Below, in pieces: positions 25,565 to 34,655 of a stretch of 64,000 nt of DNA. The stretch spans positions 1 through 64,000 of the forward strand of contig VMSV01000103.1 in the NCBI GenBank assembly GCA_013791935.1, read 5' to 3'. The notes under the pieces were generated by a model that searched no databases, was not told the DNA's origin, and worked only from the letters and a program-made list of their open reading frames with translations. Made by a program: the position numbers and the translations under genes. Source of the stretch: Desulfobacteraceae bacterium (GTDB taxonomy: Bacteria > Desulfobacterota > Desulfobacteria > Desulfobacterales > UBA5616). The first letter of the stretch is position 1. Every line of letters starts with the position of its first letter.

Positions 25565-25593
25565 TTTTTAACAACCTCGTATATTAAAGTCAA
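25565..25593 (-). promoter_or_regulatory. Candidate promoter of the ilv operon
   Basis: On the minus strand TTGACT (25588-25593) and TAAAAA (25565-25570) are separated by 17 bases. The predicted start near 25558 would leave about 25 bases before the leader ATG. The -35 matches five of six consensus positions, the -10 four of six. Confidence 0.55.
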
Positions 25594-25794
25594 GCTTTTT
25601 ATTTATTCTATTGCAAATTTATGATATGTGATCGGATGTTCAAGATTTGGCTATTTAATAATAAAATCATTGCTTGACTTTTGCGGGATAGGTATTGTAC
25701 CAATTCGATTTATCATAAATTACATATTCAATAAAAACAAATAGTTAGAAGTATTCGTTATGAAATATGATACCCTAAAGAAGGATGGCAGGTT

Positions 25795-26382
25795 ATGACG
25801 AGGATCTCATCTGAAAATCGAAAAACCAGGGAGACCACCGTGGATGTAGCTTTATCCTTGGATGGAGGGAGTGAACCCCAAATTTCAACAGGGATTCCTT
25901 TTTTTGATCATATGTTGACCCTGTTTGCCGTGCATGGATTTTTTGATCTAAAGATAGAAGCCAAAGGGGATATTGAAGTGGATTTCCATCATACGGTGGA
26001 AGATGTTGGAATCGTCCTTGGAAATGCGTTTAATGCGGCATTGGGAGATAGAAAAGGGATCAACCGGTTTGGCTTTGCCGTAACACCTATGGATGATGCG
26101 CTGGCCCAGGTCGCCCTGGATCTATCCAAAAGGCCGTTTCTTGTCTACAACCTTCCGATTCTGACCGGCTCGTCTGGAAGTTTCGGTGTGTCCCTTGCAA
26201 AAGAATTCTTCAGGGCCTTTTCCGTTTCCGCCGGAATGAATCTGCACATCCATGTGCCCTATGGTGAAAATGAACACCATGTCATAGAAGCTGTTTTTAA
26301 ATCTCTGGGGCGTGCCATGGATCAGGCCTGTATCGTTGAACCCCGTGTAAAGCAAATCCGTTCTTCCAAGGGCCTTTTGTAA
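25795..26382 (+). CDS. hisB: Imidazoleglycerol-phosphate dehydratase
   Basis: The 195-residue manganese enzyme catalyses the sixth step of histidine synthesis. It has FFDHMLTLFAVHG, DFHHTVEDVGIVLG and the C-terminal NEHHVIEAVFKSLGRA motifs, all with the metal-binding histidines. Length is that of the single-domain form without the phosphatase. GAAGGA lies before the ATG. It is divergent from the ilv operon and followed by a lipoprotein gene; no other his gene is in the window. Confidence 0.96.
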   Translation: MTRISSENRKTRETTVDVALSLDGGSEPQISTGIPFFDHMLTLFAVHGFFDLKIEAKGDIEVDFHHTVEDVGIVLGNAFNAALGDRKGINRFGFAVTPMDDALAQVALDLSKRPFLVYNLPILTGSSGSFGVSLAKEFFRAFSVSAGMNLHIHVPYGENEHHVIEAVFKSLGRAMDQACIVEPRVKQIRSSKGLL

Positions 26383-26408
26383 CCCCCTCGAAAAATGAGA
26401 GCCTTATC

Positions 26409-27116
26409 ATGAAGACATTTAAACCCCCTATCGGAATATTATATGGATCTGCTTTATGCATGATTCTCTTTTTCATGCAAGCTTGCTCCACAACCCCTGA
26501 AAGAGCTGTTTCCCGGGAACAAAATCCCCGGATAGCTACGGATACAATGCTGGTTCTGCCGTTTCAGAATATGACGGAAATATACGGTGAGGGAGAGCAT
26601 GTGAAAAGCCCTTTGAGCAATCGATTTTACCTGGCCGGAAAAATTGAAGCTGACGGGGAGGATTATCTCAATGGGAAACTCAGAGACCTACTTGAAAAGC
26701 GCAAAGATTTCAGAGTCATTAGCCCTGAGGATCAAGGTGATGCATTGATAAAAGAATCGAGCGGTCATTTTGAGAACTCCGTATCGATTCAACAATTGGT
26801 TGAAATGGCAGGTAAAGCAGGGGCGGATTGTGTCCTGGTTGGCTACGTTTACAAATATTCAGATAGAGTTGGCAATACCATGTCTGTGAGTTCCGCGGCA
26901 TCTGTGGCTTTTGAGTTGTTCCTCATCAGTACAAAAAATAATTCCGTGATTTGGTCTGCATGTTTTTCGGAAACCCAGAAGTCCCTGAGTGAAGATCTGA
27001 CAAAGATAAATAAGGTGATTCAAAGGGGCGTTAAGTGGATTACGGTTCAAGAGATGGCCGGGGCCGCCTTGACCCAACTGATCGGTGAAATTCCGGAAAA
27101 CAATGCAAACTATTAA
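26409..27116 (+). CDS. Lipoprotein, CsgG/LpoB-like fold candidate
   Basis: The 235-residue product has a lipoprotein signal peptide with Cys26 (FFMQACSTT). The mature part reads DTMLVLPFQNMTE, LRDLLEKRKDFRVISPED, AGKAGADCVLVGYVYKYSDRVG and FELFLISTKNNSVIWSACFSE in parts. This order of strands and helices resembles the CsgG/LpoB/GNA1162 superfamily of outer-membrane-linked lipoproteins. It would be anchored in the outer or inner membrane on the periplasmic side. It lies 26 bases after hisB. Function not assigned. Confidence 0.75.
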   Translation: MKTFKPPIGILYGSALCMILFFMQACSTTPERAVSREQNPRIATDTMLVLPFQNMTEIYGEGEHVKSPLSNRFYLAGKIEADGEDYLNGKLRDLLEKRKDFRVISPEDQGDALIKESSGHFENSVSIQQLVEMAGKAGADCVLVGYVYKYSDRVGNTMSVSSAASVAFELFLISTKNNSVIWSACFSETQKSLSEDLTKINKVIQRGVKWITVQEMAGAALTQLIGEIPENNANY

Positions 27117-27184
27117 CCGGGTGAAGGTGGAAATTCTTCTGTCCGGTTTCATCCAATTCCTTATGCGGCGGAGGTAGCTTTTTC

Positions 27185-29014
27185 TTGGCATATCCAATTT
27201 CAGAGGAAAAGATATCAGAGATAAGGAACACGGCAAATATCGTAAATGTTGTTTCCGAAGTGGTTCAACTTCGAAAAACCGGAAAGAACTTCGTTGGTCT
27301 TTGCCCCTTTCATTCAGAAAAAACACCTTCCTTTACGGTGAATCCGGACAAGCAGATATTCCATTGTTTTGGTTGCCATGAAGGGGGAAATGTTGTTTCT
27401 TTTGTGATGAAGCACGACCGTCTTTCCTTTCCGGAAGCGTTGCGTTCCCTTGCGAAAAAACACGGCATAGACATTCCTGAGCCGCTCTTGTCAGAAAAAG
27501 AAAAAAAACAATATTCTGAAAAGGAAACCCTCTACAAAATAAACAGACTGGCCGCTGACTTTTACCACAGGACCCTTCTGAACAATGAAATGGGCAGAGC
27601 AACCAGGGACTATCTATCACAAAGAAACATAAAATCTTCCACCATAAATCAGTTCAATCTGGGATTCGCCCCCGAGGGATGGCAGGATCTCTTACGTTTT
27701 CTTCAGAAAAAGGGTAATCCTGAAGGTCTGGTGGAAAAAGCCGGCCTGATTATTCCCAAAAAAACCAATGACGGCCATTATGACAGGTTCAGAAATCGTC
27801 TCATTTTCCCTATATACACCATCGCAGGGCAGGTTGCGGCCTTCGGGGGAAGGGCGATTGATGATGGCATACCGAAATATCTTAATTCACCGGAAACCCC
27901 TTTGTTTAACAAACGGCAAATACTTTTCGGCCTGGATAAGGCGAAGAACGAATGCCGGGAAACAGACACCGTTTTTGTGGTTGAAGGGTACATGGATTGC
28001 ATCATGCTCTTCCAGGAAGGGCTTACAAACACGGTGGCAACTCTTGGTACGGCTATGACCCCGGAACATATCAGAATCCTTCGTGGGTTTGCCCAAAAGG
28101 TCATCCTGGTTTATGACTCCGATGAAGCGGGCATTAAAGCCGCAAATCGCAGCATTGGTCTGTTTATGGAATATGGTGTGGATGCCCGCATCCTGGCGCT
28201 GCCTGAAGGTCATGATCCGGATTCTTTTGTTCGTGAATACGGCATGGTGCCCTTTAAACAGCTTGCCTTAGAAGCGTTCAGCATGGTGGAATTTCTTATC
28301 CAGATGGCTATAAAAAAACACGGTCTGACCGTTTCCGGAAAAATTGAGATGGTGAATGATTTGCTGGCCCCCATGGCTGCTACGGTAGATCCTGTGGCCA
28401 GGGCGCTTTATTTAAAAAAAATAGCCGAAAGGGTTGGCATTGACGAATCAGCCATTGCCGCCAAGCTAAAGGCGTTTATGAATAATCGGGAAAATATTCT
28501 CCCCGGGTTTTATGAGAAAATGCCGGAGGATCATCTATCAGATTTTTCGGGGAAATCACAGGGATCGGATTCGCCGACACACCGTCTGGAACGCCAGCTG
28601 TTATCCGTGATGCTGCAGTATCCAAAGGTAATTTCTGATATAAAGAAACATAACCTGATAAAATATTTTAATGATCCGCTTTTAAAATCCATTGGAATGA
28701 TTATTATAAACTCTGCTGCTGTGTCCAGCGAACTTCTTACCGATCTTATCCAAAAAATGGAAGATGCCGAAAAAAGAAGGATTGTTACCGAATTGGCCAT
28801 TCAAAACGAAGGATGGGACGAGACAAGCTGCAGAAGACTTGTGGACCGATTTATCTTGAGTATACAAGGCAAGAAAGAAATAAAAGATCTTAATGAAGAG
28901 ATAAAATTCGCGGAAAAAAATAATGATACGGAACGCCTTTTATATCTGCTTGGGGAAAAGCAGAAAAATGCGGTTTTTACGGAACAGAAAAAAATGAAAA
29001 TCATGCGCAGATAA
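27185..29014 (+). CDS. dnaG: DNA primase
   Basis: The 609-residue protein makes RNA primers for replication. The N-terminal CHC2 zinc finger has C40, H43, C61 and C64. The TOPRIM core shows VVEGYMDCIMLFQEG and VYDSDEAGIKAA, and a C-terminal helicase-binding domain follows. The start is TTG, with GCGGAGG about nine bases before. It is followed by rpoD after about 100 bases, the usual dnaG-rpoD pairing; rpsU is not in front of it. Confidence 0.96.
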   Translation: MAYPISEEKISEIRNTANIVNVVSEVVQLRKTGKNFVGLCPFHSEKTPSFTVNPDKQIFHCFGCHEGGNVVSFVMKHDRLSFPEALRSLAKKHGIDIPEPLLSEKEKKQYSEKETLYKINRLAADFYHRTLLNNEMGRATRDYLSQRNIKSSTINQFNLGFAPEGWQDLLRFLQKKGNPEGLVEKAGLIIPKKTNDGHYDRFRNRLIFPIYTIAGQVAAFGGRAIDDGIPKYLNSPETPLFNKRQILFGLDKAKNECRETDTVFVVEGYMDCIMLFQEGLTNTVATLGTAMTPEHIRILRGFAQKVILVYDSDEAGIKAANRSIGLFMEYGVDARILALPEGHDPDSFVREYGMVPFKQLALEAFSMVEFLIQMAIKKHGLTVSGKIEMVNDLLAPMAATVDPVARALYLKKIAERVGIDESAIAAKLKAFMNNRENILPGFYEKMPEDHLSDFSGKSQGSDSPTHRLERQLLSVMLQYPKVISDIKKHNLIKYFNDPLLKSIGMIIINSAAVSSELLTDLIQKMEDAEKRRIVTELAIQNEGWDETSCRRLVDRFILSIQGKKEIKDLNEEIKFAEKNNDTERLLYLLGEKQKNAVFTEQKKMKIMRR

Positions 29015-29119
29015 CAGGGCTGAAAACCAGAAACCAGTTCTTTCTGTCCTGATTGGAATGACTTTATCAATGATGTGATACCCTTAACGATTCCAGGCAC
29101 ATCCCGGAGGCAAATTTTT

Positions 29120-30958
29120 ATGGCGAAAAAATCCGATAAAAAGGAAACAGATGTTAAACCAAAATCCCAGAAGAAGGCAAAGAATACGGTAAAGGAAATA
29201 AAAGCGAAACCTGTAAAAGCCGGCGAAGAAAAAGAAGAGAGTCCAAAAATTTCTTTTAAAGAATTGATAGAAAAAGGTCAGTCCCAGGGATACCTGACCT
29301 ATAACGATATCAATAAATCCCTCCCCAAGGAGATGATGGGGCCGGATCAGTTAGATGACACCCTGATGGTGTTTGATGATTATGATATAGAAATTCTGGA
29401 TGAAAATAAGGCTGATGCAGATGCCGGTGATAAAAAAAATGAAGAACTTAAAGTTGATGAAGCTTCTGGTTCTGACTACGGCAGCGTTACGGATCCTGTA
29501 AAAATGTACTTGAGGGAAATGGGTCTGGTGACTCTTCTCAGCCGGGAAGGTGAAGTGAGAATCGCCAAACGCATTGAAGTGGGGGAGCAGAAAATCTTAA
29601 GGGCTCTTATCGACACCACCACCGGCGTAAAGTGTATTCTCGATCTTGGGGAGCACATGAAAAACAGAGCGCTTCGTCCCAAACATGTTTTAAGAGACAT
29701 TGATGAGGGCGACACCCTCGTCGATGAATCCGTACAGATAGAAAACTTCATCAATACCATTACTGCTATTCAGGAAATCCATACTGAAAATGAAATGCTG
29801 CGGGAAGGGCTTTTTGCTCGAAGACCCGAACTGGAAGAGCAAAGACGGGTCAGGAGGTCCATAGGGCGTAAAAACAATAAGATTTTCGATTTGCTTAAGG
29901 ACTGGAGATTTGAAGGCGGGGTCATTGATAAGATAGAAAAAATTATTCGGGAGCAGATCGAATGGTTTGACTCCATGAACAAGATGATCTCCCTGTTTGC
30001 CGAAGCCTTGGATGTCACTTCGGCGGACCTGAAAAGAAATTTGAAGTCCAAGACCGGATTTGTGAAATGGGCCAAACCCATGTTGGACATCAGCAAGGAT
30101 GATATTGCCCTTGTGTATGATGAATTAAAAGAATTCATCAATGAGGTGGAATCAAAAGAAAATCTCATCAAAGCCAAAAGCAGGGCCCTCAAGAGAATCA
30201 TTTCGGACGTGGATGAGGGCCGACAGATTGCAAAGGAGGCGAAAAGCGAATTGACCAAAGCCAATTTAAGACTCGTGGTCAGTATCGCAAAAAAATACAC
30301 CAACCGGGGCCTGCAATTTCTGGATCTGATCCAGGAAGGGAATATCGGCTTGATGAAGGCGGTGGACAAATTTGAATATCGCCGGGGGTATAAGTTCAGT
30401 ACCTATGCTACGTGGTGGATACGACAGGCCATCACACGGGCCATTGCGGATCAGGCCAGGACCATTCGAATTCCCGTTCACATGATCGAAACCATCAACA
30501 AGCTGATCCGGACATCTCGATACCTGGTTCAGGAATTGGGACGCGAACCTTCCCCGGAGGAAATTGCCGAGAAAATGGAAATCCCTCTGGACAAGGTGCG
30601 GAAAGTTCTGAAGATTGCCAGAGAGCCTATTTCCCTTGAAACGCCCATTGGCGAGGAGGAAGATAGCCATCTCGGGGATTTTATCGAGGATAAAAAGTTT
30701 GTTTTACCGTCTGATGCCGCCGTGAACCTTAACCTGGCGGAACAGACCCGGAAAGTCCTTGCCACCCTGACACCCAGGGAGGAAAAAGTGCTGAGGATGC
30801 GTTTCGGTATCGGTGAAAAAGCAGACCACACCCTTGAGGAAGTGGGGCAGGACTTCACGGTGACCCGGGAACGGATCAGGCAGATCGAGGCAAAGGCCCT
30901 TCGAAAACTGCGGCATCCCACGCGAAGCCGAAAATTAAAGAGCTTTATTGAAACCTAG
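29120..30958 (+). CDS. rpoD: Primary RNA polymerase sigma factor (sigma-70)
   Basis: The frame begins at 29075, but the ATG at 29120 has CGGAGG nine bases ahead and starts [11 protein letters not shown], giving 612 residues. A lysine-rich N-terminal extension (29-60) precedes region 1.1. Region 2 reads [25 protein letters not shown] and [15 protein letters not shown] in parts. Regions 3 and 4 end with [20 protein letters not shown]. It directs housekeeping transcription. It follows dnaG and precedes a tRNA gene. Confidence 0.97.
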   Translation: MAKKSDKKETDVKPKSQKKAKNTVKEIKAKPVKAGEEKEESPKISFKELIEKGQSQGYLTYNDINKSLPKEMMGPDQLDDTLMVFDDYDIEILDENKADADAGDKKNEELKVDEASGSDYGSVTDPVKMYLREMGLVTLLSREGEVRIAKRIEVGEQKILRALIDTTTGVKCILDLGEHMKNRALRPKHVLRDIDEGDTLVDESVQIENFINTITAIQEIHTENEMLREGLFARRPELEEQRRVRRSIGRKNNKIFDLLKDWRFEGGVIDKIEKIIREQIEWFDSMNKMISLFAEALDVTSADLKRNLKSKTGFVKWAKPMLDISKDDIALVYDELKEFINEVESKENLIKAKSRALKRIISDVDEGRQIAKEAKSELTKANLRLVVSIAKKYTNRGLQFLDLIQEGNIGLMKAVDKFEYRRGYKFSTYATWWIRQAITRAIADQARTIRIPVHMIETINKLIRTSRYLVQELGREPSPEEIAEKMEIPLDKVRKVLKIAREPISLETPIGEEEDSHLGDFIEDKKFVLPSDAAVNLNLAEQTRKVLATLTPREEKVLRMRFGIGEKADHTLEEVGQDFTVTRERIRQIEAKALRKLRHPTRSRKLKSFIET

Positions 30959-31014
30959 GGCTTGACAAAAAATGTTCCTGAAGCTAATAAAACCTTACGC
31001 CAAACAAGGATGGA

Positions 31015-31087
31015 GGGCCTATAGCTCAATTGGCAGAGCCTCCGGCTCATAACCGGGCGGTTCCTGGTTCGATTCCAGGTGGGCCCA
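31015..31087 (+). tRNA. tRNA with CAT anticodon (tRNA-Met, or tRNA-Ile2)
   Basis: The gene starts GGGCCTATAGCTCAATTGGC and ends TGGGCCCA without an encoded CCA. Acceptor, D, anticodon (TCCGG/CCGGG around CTCATAA) and T arms (CCTGG/CCAGG) all fold. The 1-72 pair is a normal G-C, so it is not the initiator. It is either elongator Met or the lysidine-modified Ile tRNA; sequence alone does not settle this. Confidence 0.9.
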
Positions 31088-31179
31088 CTCCCGAAATTCT
31101 TTGCCAACCATAAGGGGCATAAGGAAATGATCAAATGAAATTAAGGCCTGAAAAGTTTACTTTATGACGCATTGACAAA

Positions 31180-31211
31180 GCGTGGTTACCAACAGTAACC
31201 ACGCTTTTTTT
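31180..31211 (+). terminator. Rho-independent terminator after tRNA(CAT)
   Basis: GCGTGGTTAC (31180-31189) pairs exactly with GTAACCACGC (31195-31204), with a five-base loop and a following run of seven T. It separates the tRNA unit from the NIF3-like gene. Confidence 0.9.
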
Positions 31212-31256
31212 ATGATGGAAAAGGGTTTTAAACTTGGAGGATTATAAGGCAAAGCC

Positions 31257-32081
31257 GTGAAAGCCACAGTGAAAGATGTCATCAGAGCCATGGACGTTCT
31301 TGCGCCGTTATCCCTTTCAAAAGACTGGGACAATTCAGGCCTTCAGGTCGGTCATCCGGATTGGCCGGTTGGAAAAATACTGGTGGCTCTGGACCCTGTT
31401 CTTGAGGTGGTTGAATTTGCCTGTGAGAATCATGTGGATATGCTGGTGACTCACCATCCGCTGTTTTTCACACCCCTGCGATCCATCCGCACCGATACCC
31501 CTGAAGGAAAAATGATCCAGGCAGCGCTCTCCCATCCACTTGCCGTATTTTCAGCCCACACCAACCTTGACATGGCGCAAAACGGGGTCAATGATATTCT
31601 GGCCCAAAAAATTGGATTAAAAGAAATCGCTCCTTTATTCCCAAAGGAACAAGCTGTATTCGACGGCAATTCGAAAGGCCGGTATTCTTTTGGTCGAATC
31701 GGGTTTTTGGGTGAAGAAATAAACCTTTCCGGGTTTGCTGAAATAGTAAAACAGAGGTTGAGTCTTGAAAGCATAAGGGTAGCCGGAAACCCGAGATTGA
31801 AAGTCACCAAGGCCGCCACCTGCTGCGGCAGTGGTTCAGGCATGATGGAATTGTTTTTTTCCTCGGGCGCCCAGGTTTTCATCAGCGGTGACCTTAAATA
31901 CCATGATGCAAGGGATGCCGAGGCCATGGGGCTGGGTTTGATGGACATTGGTCACTTTGCGTCGGAACACATAATGATTGATGCCTTGGTGAGCTCGTTG
32001 AGTGAGCAACTGGATGGGCAGGGTTTTGAGGTTGAGGTTTTTGCTTGTGATGTTGAAAAGGAGCCGTTTCGTGTATGTTAA
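31257..32081 (+). CDS. NIF3-like dinuclear metal-centre protein
   Basis: The 274-residue product belongs to the NIF3/YbgI family: DNSGLQVGHPDWPVGKILVALD in parts, the metal-binding LVTHHPLFF, FSAHTNLDMAQNGVND, GSGSGMMELF and the C-terminal DIGHFASEH. The family forms hexamers with two metals per subunit; suggested roles include GTP cyclohydrolase-type or amidohydrolase chemistry, not settled. Start GTG with AAGG eight bases upstream. It is followed by a coiled-coil zinc-ribbon gene, a common neighbour in delta-proteobacterial genomes. Confidence 0.9.
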   Translation: MKATVKDVIRAMDVLAPLSLSKDWDNSGLQVGHPDWPVGKILVALDPVLEVVEFACENHVDMLVTHHPLFFTPLRSIRTDTPEGKMIQAALSHPLAVFSAHTNLDMAQNGVNDILAQKIGLKEIAPLFPKEQAVFDGNSKGRYSFGRIGFLGEEINLSGFAEIVKQRLSLESIRVAGNPRLKVTKAATCCGSGSGMMELFFSSGAQVFISGDLKYHDARDAEAMGLGLMDIGHFASEHIMIDALVSSLSEQLDGQGFEVEVFACDVEKEPFRVC

Positions 32082-32129
32082 TCAGCGCAGACGGAAGAAT
32101 TCCCATAAAACAAAAATTCGGAACTGAAA

Positions 32130-32864
32130 ATGGCAAACATACTAAAACAGCAAATTGATAAGCTGGCGAATCTCCAAAAAATCGAGATGGAATGTATTAA
32201 AATCGGGAAACTGGTTAAGGACGTTCCGGAAAAGGTGGCGGAGCTTGAAAACAGCCTGAAAATATTTGAACAGGAGATGGATAATATACAGAAACAGGCA
32301 GATGAAATCAAGAAAGAGTACCGTAAGAATGAGTTGGATGTGAAGGAGAACCTTGAAAAGGTCAAAAAGAGTAAAGGAAGGTTGGGAGAGGTTAAAAACA
32401 ACAAGGAATACCAATCCATTTTAAAAGAAATAGACGAATTTACCAAAAAGAATGAAGCGATTGAAGAAAAAATGCTTGGATGCCTTGAATCGGCGGACCA
32501 AACAGAAGCAATTATGAAGGCCAAGAAGATAGAGTTCGAATCCGCTAAAGTTCAGGTTGAAATGGATAAAAAAGAAATTCTGGCAGACAATGCAATAAGT
32601 TTAAAAAGGCTTGAAGAATTGGAAGAAGAAAAAGCGGATCTATTGAAAGGTATTCAAGCCGACATGATGGATCGATATGAACGGGTGAAAAACGTGGTGG
32701 GAAAACTTCCCATGGCTCGTGCGAAAAATTCCATCTGTCTGGGATGCAACATGAACATGCCTCCCCAGAGGTATAATGAGCTTTTGAAATGTGAAGAAAT
32801 CATTTTATGTCCCCATTGCCACAGGATTCTACACTGGGTCAATGAGAACGAACGGTCGGAGTAA
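32130..32864 (+). CDS. Coiled-coil protein with C4-type zinc ribbon
   Basis: Of 244 residues the first ~190 form a long charged coiled coil with heptads (ENSLKIFEQEMDNIQKQADE and following). The C-terminus has a zinc ribbon with cysteines in CLGCNM and CPHCHR, as in the zf-RING_7 family related to chlamydial CT398 and HP0958, which act in secretion or RNA metabolism. Its last three codons and stop overlap the 5' strand of RNase P RNA helix P1. Function here unknown. Confidence 0.85.
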   Translation: MANILKQQIDKLANLQKIEMECIKIGKLVKDVPEKVAELENSLKIFEQEMDNIQKQADEIKKEYRKNELDVKENLEKVKKSKGRLGEVKNNKEYQSILKEIDEFTKKNEAIEEKMLGCLESADQTEAIMKAKKIEFESAKVQVEMDKKEILADNAISLKRLEELEEEKADLLKGIQADMMDRYERVKNVVGKLPMARAKNSICLGCNMNMPPQRYNELLKCEEIILCPHCHRILHWVNENERSE

Positions 32865-33227
32865 ACCAAACGATCGCTGGGCCGGGAAATCGGCCTGGAG
32901 GAAAGTCCGAACACCATAGGGCAGGGTGCTCCATAACGTGGAGTCGCGGTGACGCGAAGGAAAGTGCAACAGAAAGGATACCGCCCCGCGCAAGCAGGGT
33001 AAGGGTGAAATGGTGCGGTAAGAGCGCACCAGCTCCCCGGGTGACCGGGGAGCTCGGCAAACCCCACCCGGTGCAAGACCAAATAGGGAAACGCTTGAGG
33101 GCTGCCCGCCCGAGTTTCCGGGTAGGTCGCTTGAAGTGATGAGCAATCATCATTCCAGAGGAATGATCGTTGCCTGGTTTTAGGGCAACCTGAATCAGGA
33201 ACAGAATTCGGCTTACGGGTTACTCCG
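32857..33227 (+). ncRNA. rnpB: RNase P RNA, type A
   Basis: Conserved RNase P words occur in order: GAGGAAAGTCCGAAC (near 32898), ACAGAAAGGATACCGCC (near 32970), GGTAAGGGTGAAA (near 33000) and GGCTTACGG at the 3' end (33210). The ends CGGAGTAA (32857) and TTACTCCG (to 33227) pair as helix P1. This is the ribozyme that cuts the 5' leader off pre-tRNAs. The 5' end overlaps the stop codon of the preceding gene by eight bases. Mature ends could differ by several bases. Confidence 0.93.
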
Positions 33228-33281
33228 GCCGTTATCTTTATTTAATACCCCTATGCAATAGGGCCGCTTAAGGTTTAAATC

Positions 33282-34601
33282 ATGACTTTCAATGCCGATG
33301 AAGCTGGTTTCTGCGAAATTTCTTTCAAGCAGAAAATTGATATTTTTTCAAACGATTATCTGAAATGCTGCCTGTTTCTCATGAATAACAGCAATGGCAG
33401 TAATTTTTTCACCAAAAAAATGTATTCCAGAATGAATGCCTCTTCCCAGCTATTGGAAGATTTTTTGGATTACCACGGGGCAAAAAACAACAAAGCCTGG
33501 TATCTGTATCGAGAGCTTGCTGCAACAGTGAGGCATTTATGCCTTGCCTGCTATTCCCAGAAACATATATCCAATCGGTTGTCTTTTTATGACCTTGCCG
33601 ATATCGATGCGTTTCAGAAGGAAGGCCAGAAAACCCTCCTTTTTCTAACCAGCAGCCTTAAAGCCATTGCTCCTGTCATTGTGGAGGAGGCCAGAGTGTT
33701 GGGCGTCTCCATTCCCCCATGCGGGTATGATCATGAGGAATTTCCGGGGATCACTACCAGCGAGATTCTGGATTATGACATTGACGATGAAAATTATCAT
33801 CAGCAGAAGAGAAATATCGTCAAGATCGCCAGTGAGTTTTTGAACATTGCTGATACTTTTGACCAGTACAGTTTCCTTGAGCCCTATGGTTTTGAGGAGA
33901 TCTTAAAAATCGTTCCGGAAAAAGTCAATGAGGTTGAGATCAGGCGCTTTGAAATGGTGGTTCACAACCTCCAGTCCTCCTTTGACACCTATGTGATTCA
34001 CGGGGGATATCGGTTCGGGAACCGCAAATTGAAGCAGCTTCGGGGTTACTTTTCCTGCGTTTTCCATCTGCTTCAAATAATGGGAAGACTTCTACATTTC
34101 TATGAAAGGCATTTGCTGAATGCGGGATATAAAAATACCTATAAAAAGGTTCAGCAGCAGTTGGCCGAATTGATAAACCCGGAAATGCTTCTGGACCGAA
34201 CCATCAACTACGGATTTTACTATGTATGCTATTATCTCTCTTCCGGGAGGGATTTGGCCCGTGAAATTCTCAATGAAAACATCGAACGTTCCTCCATCAA
34301 AGTCGGGATTCCCGTAAAACTCGGGTTTCACAGCCGGCCCAGTCTTTTGGTGGCCAAAATCGTCCAGCACTACGGTGGCCAGGTTGAACTTTGCGTGGGG
34401 GATGCCCGGTTTGATGCCAGCAGTGTCTTGGATATTCAATGGGCTGGCGGAAAGATCAGCAAGGAAGGGCAGAAGGAAGTATTTTTTGAAGGGGATTCCA
34501 GAGCTCTGGCCGATATCAAGATTCTGGCCGGTGTGAATTACGGCGAAGATACCATGGGGAAAGGAGTTCCCCTGCCCAAGGAATTGGGGTATTTGAAATA
34601 G
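33282..34601 (+). CDS. HPr-domain protein with long helical N-terminus
   Basis: The last ~90 of 439 residues look like the PTS phosphocarrier HPr: KLGFHSRPSLLVAKI with His350 at the phosphorylation place, and DASSVLDI where HPr has its regulatory serine. The first ~335 residues are mostly helical and unlike enzyme I or other PTS parts known to me. No PTS gene is near. It follows rnpB and precedes ispD. It may sense or carry phosphate in a regulatory role; this is inference. Confidence 0.75.
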   Translation: MTFNADEAGFCEISFKQKIDIFSNDYLKCCLFLMNNSNGSNFFTKKMYSRMNASSQLLEDFLDYHGAKNNKAWYLYRELAATVRHLCLACYSQKHISNRLSFYDLADIDAFQKEGQKTLLFLTSSLKAIAPVIVEEARVLGVSIPPCGYDHEEFPGITTSEILDYDIDDENYHQQKRNIVKIASEFLNIADTFDQYSFLEPYGFEEILKIVPEKVNEVEIRRFEMVVHNLQSSFDTYVIHGGYRFGNRKLKQLRGYFSCVFHLLQIMGRLLHFYERHLLNAGYKNTYKKVQQQLAELINPEMLLDRTINYGFYYVCYYLSSGRDLAREILNENIERSSIKVGIPVKLGFHSRPSLLVAKIVQHYGGQVELCVGDARFDASSVLDIQWAGGKISKEGQKEVFFEGDSRALADIKILAGVNYGEDTMGKGVPLPKELGYLK

Positions 34602-34655
34602 TAATGAGTGAAGAGTGACGGATGATGCGTGAATGGTCTGGAGCGGGATAATCCT

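Noticed and set aside
32829-33153. Several overlapping minus-strand frames of about 100 codons
   Set aside because: They lie inside the RNase P RNA gene; translations such as those with SSRPISRPS are structural-RNA artefacts.
34602-34650. ATGAGTG/ATGCGTG-like short tandem words between the HPr gene and ispD
   Set aside because: The region has degenerate AGTGA/GATGA words, but too few and too imperfect copies to call a repeat.
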